Shown here piece by piece: positions 59,438-64,000 of a DNA stretch of 64,000 nt; the first letter of the stretch is position 1; every line of letters starts with the position of its first letter. The DNA is from Sipunculus nudus. Taxonomy: Eukaryota > Annelida > Sipuncula > Golfingiida > Sipunculidae. The translations under genes were made by a program, and so were the position numbers. The DNA is taken from assembly GCA_026874595.1 (NCBI GenBank), contig CM049321.1, positions 26,087,479 through 26,151,478 of the forward strand, given 5' to 3'. Below the pieces are notes generated by a model. That model made no database searches and was not told the DNA's origin. It saw only the letters and a program-made list of their open reading frames with translations.

Positions 59438-60739
59438 GATGCAGCTGAAATTATTTCATGGGATCAGATGTATATTGGTCTTTCGGAAAATAGACTTACA
59501 AAATAACCATGGTTCCTTTAAACATTGTTCCACACTTACGCTCACTAGATCTCGCATATGTACAGGCCCAAATTCACTGAGACAGATTGAGGAATATGGG
59601 CTAGATGCAATTTGTAGTTATCAACAAGAGACTCAAGTGTTTAAGATTCATATTCTTTGCAAAACTATACATGATAGTAAATGAAATGATACAATACGGA
59701 GACAAAAACTGATGATATCATTTCAGCTGTAGAGGCCAGCATAAAGGAGCAACCTAGATCGGTCACATTTGCATCACAAATAAACTATTTTGGTTCACAG
59801 AAAATTAGTCAACCTGATTTGTTCCACATGCAATTTACATACCTATACAAGTACCATGATCAAGATATGGTAACAGACACACATATTATAAACATCATCA
59901 AATATTGCAATACCGAAATTCCATAAAGCTCTCACTTTTTATGGTAATTCAAATCAATTCCTACTCACCCAATTTTACTTGCGCTAAAGACTGGTTTACC
60001 TTCAAAGAAATTTTCTGACATGGGAGGGAAGATATGGATAAGCCAGCTATTTAACTTAATGTTCTGTAGAATTTATGGGATTTCTTCTGGCTTTTCAATA
60101 ATGAATTTGTGATGTATGAGCTTAATTAATAACAAGTGGTTAGTAAACAAGGTATATATGCCAGTGTTCACAAACAGACAAAAAACATGTAACCTCAGAT
60201 GGTTTCTTGCATATGTGCGGAGGTTGAAAAATCACGAATAGCAAAACACCCTTTGCCATTTAATGTTTGTCCAACTTGTCTGTCAGATGTCCTTGTTGAA
60301 TGTTTATTTTGAATGTGGATTATTTTGGCGGGCACACCACTTGTTATAAACATGGGAATATAGCTAAAAAGAACAACCCGTGTGCAGTGGGACCGGAGTT
60401 TTCTGGCATATTTTATAAGAGGTTCACGGGATTCTCTTTAACTAATAGACTTCAGATAATAGTAAAGGCGTCTTTAAGTTATGTAAGCTAAACTAAATTC
60501 ATGGAATTTACGTCTCAGGCTTCAACTGCTATTTGTATAACATTAATCAAGGAATAATGCATAATCAAATGCTCACTTATAACCATTTTACATATGATAA
60601 TAATTAAAAAATAATGATATAACTTAACTGACTGGTACTCTACAATGAACAAGTTATGCTATGAATGATATAAATGCAGTGTAAATATCTGGCAAATGTT
60701 TCCATCATAGTTCTGAAAAAGGAACTAAACTTTCTTGGA

Positions 60740-61647
60740 CTTTAAGTGGGCATGACGAACATTATTAATTTTTCTAACGGTGTGCCAGTAGCCTGTTATC
60801 AAGGGGTAAATACAGTTCATCATTATTTCCAATTTATTGGAAATTGGAACAAAGAAATGGTGAGCCTAAAAGAATATGCAGATGGGACCGCAGATCGAAA
60901 AATATTTCAAACTGTAAGTGGATTAAGAATTAATAAAGAAAAAAAGGATAAAAATCCAAAAGGTGCTCATGAGTATAATAAAGATGAAATATTAAATTAA
61001 GGCCTAAATAGGAAAGATAGACACTTTTACACTTGTATTTACAGGTATTAGGATTAACAGCAAATCTCAAAATCACTATGAACTGCAGTTTTTACACAAC
61101 TACAAGAAAAAAAAACATTTTTTTAAATAAATACTTGGTCCAAAAGAGATTAGACACCACTTGGTAAAATCAAAGTTGTAATTTATTTCACAATTATAGT
61201 ACCAACTCTTAGTGCTGTCTGAGCCATCTTTTTCATGTTTAAAGAAATAGAATGCAGATGTTAAAGATTCATATGGAATAACAAAATAGATAAAGTAAAA
61301 AGACTCACTCTGGTTTCTCTCAAACCCAATATGTAAAATTTATTTGAAAATAAATGGTGAATATTTGCTAACAAATGGTATGAAGTTGGTATCAAATACA
61401 TCCATAATTTGATAAAGAAATTTTACAGTATTGATGAAATTAAACATATTTATGGCAGGTGATGTAAGGGTAATGACATAAAACAGCATGATACATGCAA
61501 TTCCTACAAAATGTTTACAACAAATTAGAAACTGCAGAGAATTTTATGCCGCAGCAGAAAAAATCAATGATGTTATTCAAATATTAAGCTTATTTAAGCT
61601 GTATATACTGAATTGTTGAAAAAAAATACATTCTTCAGGAAAAATTG
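60740..61647 (+). mobile_element. Decayed non-LTR reverse transcriptase, unit 3 copy with internal deletion
   Basis: This is the third copy of the same dead LINE. The stretch that carries the RQGC and YADD motifs in unit 2 (about 28580-29255) is missing, with a junction near 60905. The C-terminal part (61190-61450) is present. The chance ORF at 60746-61000 spans the deletion junction and is not a gene. Confidence 0.65.
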
Positions 61648-61653
61648 TTCACC

Positions 61654-61716
61654 ACGCGTAGCCAAGATTTATAAAGTTGGTTTGTCATAGGCCGGATGTT
61701 TATAGATATATGGAGG
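61654..61716 (+). repeat. Interspersed repeat fragment directly before the intact LINE
   Basis: About 85% identical by eye to 35795-35862. It ends at GATATATGG, where the LINE 5' UTR appears to begin. This gives an estimate of the LINE's left border. Confidence 0.7.
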
Positions 61717-61950
61717 GCTGATCTGGCATCCGGTTCCGGTCAGCGTTGACCGGTCGCTTTAGATATCAGCTAAGCAAACAAGTGGATATTATTGTGTGAA
61801 TATACTGGATAAGCTCCTGAGTACATATTGAGGACAAATTACGACAGTAGAGCTTCCAGTGAACAAAAGGTGAGATCGATTTTTGTGATCTGTACACCTG
61901 ATTTTGGCCCCAAAAACTACTGCGACTGAAAGTCGTGAAAGTGGTCAACA
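61717..61950 (+). promoter_or_regulatory. Putative LINE 5' UTR with internal promoter
   Basis: This is the sequence between the repeat fragment and the ORF1 start; it opens CTGATCTGGCATCCGGTTCC and is more GC-rich at its left end. Intact LINEs carry their promoter in this region (family knowledge); no specific binding site was identified. Confidence 0.4.
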
Positions 61951-62988
61951 ATGGCAGCCGTTCCATTGGCCACCCCGGAGAGAAACCATACTTATTCAGT
62001 ATCCGTCCAACCTGTCTTCGTAAGAGTTAAGGATATACCCCAGGCCCTTGAGAAACATGTATCCACCAGGGAACTATGTGCAGCTGCTGAATGTGTGACT
62101 GGATATGGTTCAATAGATGGAGCACAACGCATACGCGGAGTGTGGCGCATCTATCCAAAAAGTGATGAAGCAAGGGCGGACATGCTTATAAACGGGTTTC
62201 AGATTCGTGGGGTAGTACTTTTGCCTCATGCTCAAAATCCGTTTATTGTGCAAAATGAAAATGGCCAAGAGCAACAAGATACAACAAAAGTGATCATTGA
62301 CAATATACCGTTATCTTACGCAAATATTGAGACTGAAAATGCTTTGGTTAACCTGGGATGCGTGATAAGATCAAAAGTCATATACGAGTGTGACAGAGAT
62401 GAAGCCGGAAAACTGACAAGATGGAAAACGGGGAGACGTATTGTCTATATCACAATTCCAAAGCAGCCCTTACCAAAAACTGTCACGATGGGACTTTTTG
62501 AAGCCACCATTTACCACAAAGAACAAAGAAAGAAAGACAAAATGGCAGAAGTAACTTGCAATAATTGTCTTGAAAAGGGGCACCGTAAGGCAGAGTGTAC
62601 CAGACCGATTCGGTGCAAAATATGCAGACTAGACGGTCACAGATCCGGTGATCCTCAATGTTCCCTTGAAAGCAAGCGACCCAGGGAAACCGCAAATGGG
62701 GATATAGCCATGGATACGCCAGCAGTACACTCGGTTAACGACAATGGTAATGCAAAACCGCAAAGACCAGGGCTCGGAGGCCACGCTAAGTCATCCCGAA
62801 TGAGACCGAGGTCCTCTTCCCTCTCCAGGATTAGCAACCCCGGCGAAACTCCATTGACAAAATTCCTGAGTCAAGCAAAAGATACAAACGAAAAGAACAA
62901 ACGAAAAGCATCAACGTCCCCGGTGAATACCAGCCAAGAACAGAAATCCCTTCAAGTGTCGGATCGGGACCAAACAACCTTCTCATGA
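61951..62988 (+). CDS. LINE ORF1 protein with zinc knuckles (345 residues)
   Basis: Residues about 112-190 (KVIIDNIPLSYANIETENAL ... GRRIVYITIP) look like an RRM-type fold. Two zinc knuckles follow: CNNCLEKGHRKAEC (203-216, CX2CX4HX4C) and CKICRLDGHRSGDPQC (222-237, CX2CX4HX6C, so with a widened last gap). The C-terminal 100 residues are Ser-, Lys- and Arg-rich and probably disordered. ORF1 proteins of L1/Tx1-type LINEs bind the element RNA and act as chaperones in the RNP. The start ATGGCAGCC is the first in frame. A cellular origin is unlikely because ORF2 follows at once. Confidence 0.88.
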   Translation: MAAVPLATPERNHTYSVSVQPVFVRVKDIPQALEKHVSTRELCAAAECVTGYGSIDGAQRIRGVWRIYPKSDEARADMLINGFQIRGVVLLPHAQNPFIVQNENGQEQQDTTKVIIDNIPLSYANIETENALVNLGCVIRSKVIYECDRDEAGKLTRWKTGRRIVYITIPKQPLPKTVTMGLFEATIYHKEQRKKDKMAEVTCNNCLEKGHRKAECTRPIRCKICRLDGHRSGDPQCSLESKRPRETANGDIAMDTPAVHSVNDNGNAKPQRPGLGGHAKSSRMRPRSSSLSRISNPGETPLTKFLSQAKDTNEKNKRKASTSPVNTSQEQKSLQVSDRDQTTFS

Positions 62989-63086
62989 CGACAGCGCCCC
63001 CTAGCTCGGACTGTGTTCCTCGCTGATGAGGCATGGAAATGCCCCCGGACTACGCAATCGGTTACGGATAATACTGTTTGCTATTT

Positions 63087-64000
63087 ATGGACAATTTACG
63101 GGTAGCTAGCCTGAATTGTCATGGCATCCGAAACAAAACTAGACGTAGAGCTATTTTTAATAAACTGTGCAAGGACAGAATACACGTAGCATGTATACAG
63201 GAGACCTATCTTGATGAAAATATAGTAAAGCAGGTAGAGCTTGAATGGAAAGGTAAAATGTATCATGCACATGGTACAAATCATAGCAGAGGGGTTTCTA
63301 TATTAATTAGTAAAAATTTCAGTTCCCTAGCAGGTGGAATCAAAGTGGAGTTATGTCAGGATAGGGTAATAGTCATATCTTTTGTATTTCATGACAAACT
63401 TTACCGGATTTGCAATGTATATGCCCCATGTAATAAGACCGAAAAAATTACGTTTTTACAGAATCTTTCAAAAGTTATCAGAAAATGTGAAGGTAGTGTT
63501 GAAGACTTTTTACTAGTAATGGGAGATTTTAACACAGTGTTAGATAACAAACTGGACATCATTTCAGGAAACCCACATAACAATAAGGAAGTTCAGGCAT
63601 TTAAATCTTTTATGAATACTGCAGGCCTTCATGATCTATGGCGGATCTCCCATCACAGTATCAAGGAATACACTTGGTCTAAATTGCAGCCTTTTATAGC
63701 TCGACGCCTGGATTATATATTCGGAAATGCTGTTGCAATAGAAAATATGAAAGACATAAATATTACGTCGTACCCATGTACGGACCATAGAGCCGTAATA
63801 CTTGAAATAAATGCGATACGAATTGAAAGAGGACCATCATATTGGAAGTTTAATAACTCATTATTGCATGATAAAAAATTCTTAGATTTGATGAATGATA
63901 AGTTAGAATCCTTCATTTCTCATTACAATACGGCTAATATAGATCCATTAAGAAAATGGGACTTGTGTAAGCTTGAGATAAAAACGGTTGCTACGAACTA
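63087..64000 (+). CDS. LINE ORF2, AP-type endonuclease domain (partial, runs off window)
   Basis: Open for 304 codons to the window edge. It starts MDNLRVASLNCHGI and shows all AP-endonuclease landmarks: N10 (SLNCHG), E39 (CIQETY), D147 and N149 (MGDFNTV), D209 (RRLDYIF) and D233-H234 (TDHRAV). The YWKFNNSLL block that links to the reverse transcriptase follows at 252. Family knowledge: this nuclease nicks genomic DNA to prime reverse transcription. The frame is shifted by +2 relative to ORF1, with 98 bases between. The reverse transcriptase lies beyond the window. Confidence 0.9.
   Translation, partial: MDNLRVASLNCHGIRNKTRRRAIFNKLCKDRIHVACIQETYLDENIVKQVELEWKGKMYHAHGTNHSRGVSILISKNFSSLAGGIKVELCQDRVIVISFVFHDKLYRICNVYAPCNKTEKITFLQNLSKVIRKCEGSVEDFLLVMGDFNTVLDNKLDIISGNPHNNKEVQAFKSFMNTAGLHDLWRISHHSIKEYTWSKLQPFIARRLDYIFGNAVAIENMKDINITSYPCTDHRAVILEINAIRIERGPSYWKFNNSLLHDKKFLDLMNDKLESFISHYNTANIDPLRKWDLCKLEIKTVATN

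Larger units (their letters stand above)
27913..60212 (+). repeat. Unit 2 of the tandem segmental duplication
   Basis: This is the second copy of the unit, starting at the same ATGTGCGGAGGTT block as position 1. It is 32.3 kb long against 27.9 kb. Additions are a LINE (about 30011-34880), about 0.7 kb at 35280-36005, about 3.8 kb at 43140-46935, a longer satellite array at 47430-48560 and about 0.56 kb at 56375-56935. The VWD gene copy it carries is disabled. Confidence 0.93.
60213..64000 (+). repeat. Start of unit 3 of the tandem segmental duplication
   Basis: The sequence from 60213 repeats the unit start once more (27913 and 1), and the 150 bases before it match those before 27913. Homology runs to about 61647, where a repeat fragment and then a new LINE interrupt it. 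Compared with unit 2 there is a deletion of about 670 bases at about 60905, which joins sequence matching 28580 to sequence matching 29255. Confidence 0.88.
61717..64000 (+). mobile_element. Apparently intact L1/Tx1-like LINE, 5' part
   Basis: A 5' UTR of about 235 bases (61717-61950) precedes a complete ORF1 (61951-62988) and, 98 bases on, an ORF2 (63087 on) that is open to the window edge. Neither ORF has a stop or frameshift, unlike every other element here, so it is probably young. The left border follows a repeat fragment (61654-61716). The 3' end is outside the window. Confidence 0.85.

Noticed and set aside
1-64000. tRNA or rRNA genes
   Set aside because: No stretch with both A and B boxes and a cloverleaf, and no rRNA-like block, was seen on reading; a covariance-model scan would be the proper test.

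Overview
The window reads as nuclear DNA of a repeat-rich, AT-rich animal, most likely a bivalve or another lophotrochozoan (inference). Supporting signs are GT-AG spliced exons of a secreted von Willebrand factor type D (VWD) protein, several L1/Tx1-like and other non-LTR retrotransposons, a DIRS-like RNase H fragment, many poly-C runs and TA microsatellites. There are no bacterial operons, no rRNA or tRNA gene that I can see, and no CRISPR array. Most long ORFs are chance ORFs in repeats.

The dominant structure is a head-to-tail segmental duplication. Unit 1 (1-27912), unit 2 (27913-60212) and the start of unit 3 (60213 on) are collinear on the same strand: the block beginning ATGTGCGGAGGTT recurs at 1, 27913 and 60213. 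Unit 2 is longer because it carries an L1/Tx1-like LINE (about 30011-34880) and a 3.8 kb block (about 43140-46935) missing from unit 1. Unit 1 in turn has segments absent from unit 2 (about 4590-5165, 7655-8495, 13130-14435, 15660-16350 and 16440-18085). Divergence between units is uneven: about 87% identity by eye near 9.7/40.7 kb and about 98% near 18.6/50.0 kb.

The one host gene I can support lies on the minus strand near the end of each unit. In unit 1 four exons (27268-27043, 25311-25070, 22381-22191, 21502-21425) join in phase. They encode a signal peptide, an acidic Ser-rich segment and a complete VWD domain with DDPH, DGRP and GLCGNFNG motifs. The 3' exons were not found with confidence. 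The unit 2 copy is a pseudogene, with a stop after exon 1's shared part, a frameshift, a nonsense codon, a lost splice donor and a scrambled last VWD exon. A still older, decayed copy of the last VWD exon sits at 44.4 kb inside the unit 2-only block. Together with a repeat present twice per unit (10.6 and 19.6 kb in unit 1; 41.4 and 51.1 kb in unit 2), this suggests an older, smaller duplication nested inside the large one.

The right edge (about 61717-64000) holds the 5' part of an apparently intact L1/Tx1-like LINE: a 345-residue ORF1 with an RRM-like region and two zinc knuckles, then ORF2 with a full AP-type endonuclease, open to the window edge. Other contents are a ~100 bp satellite (11 copies in unit 2, 4 + 3 in unit 1), a 91 bp tandem repeat, a MITE-like element, a possible solo LTR and several interspersed repeats. 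Identities are estimates by eye; no alignment or database search was possible.
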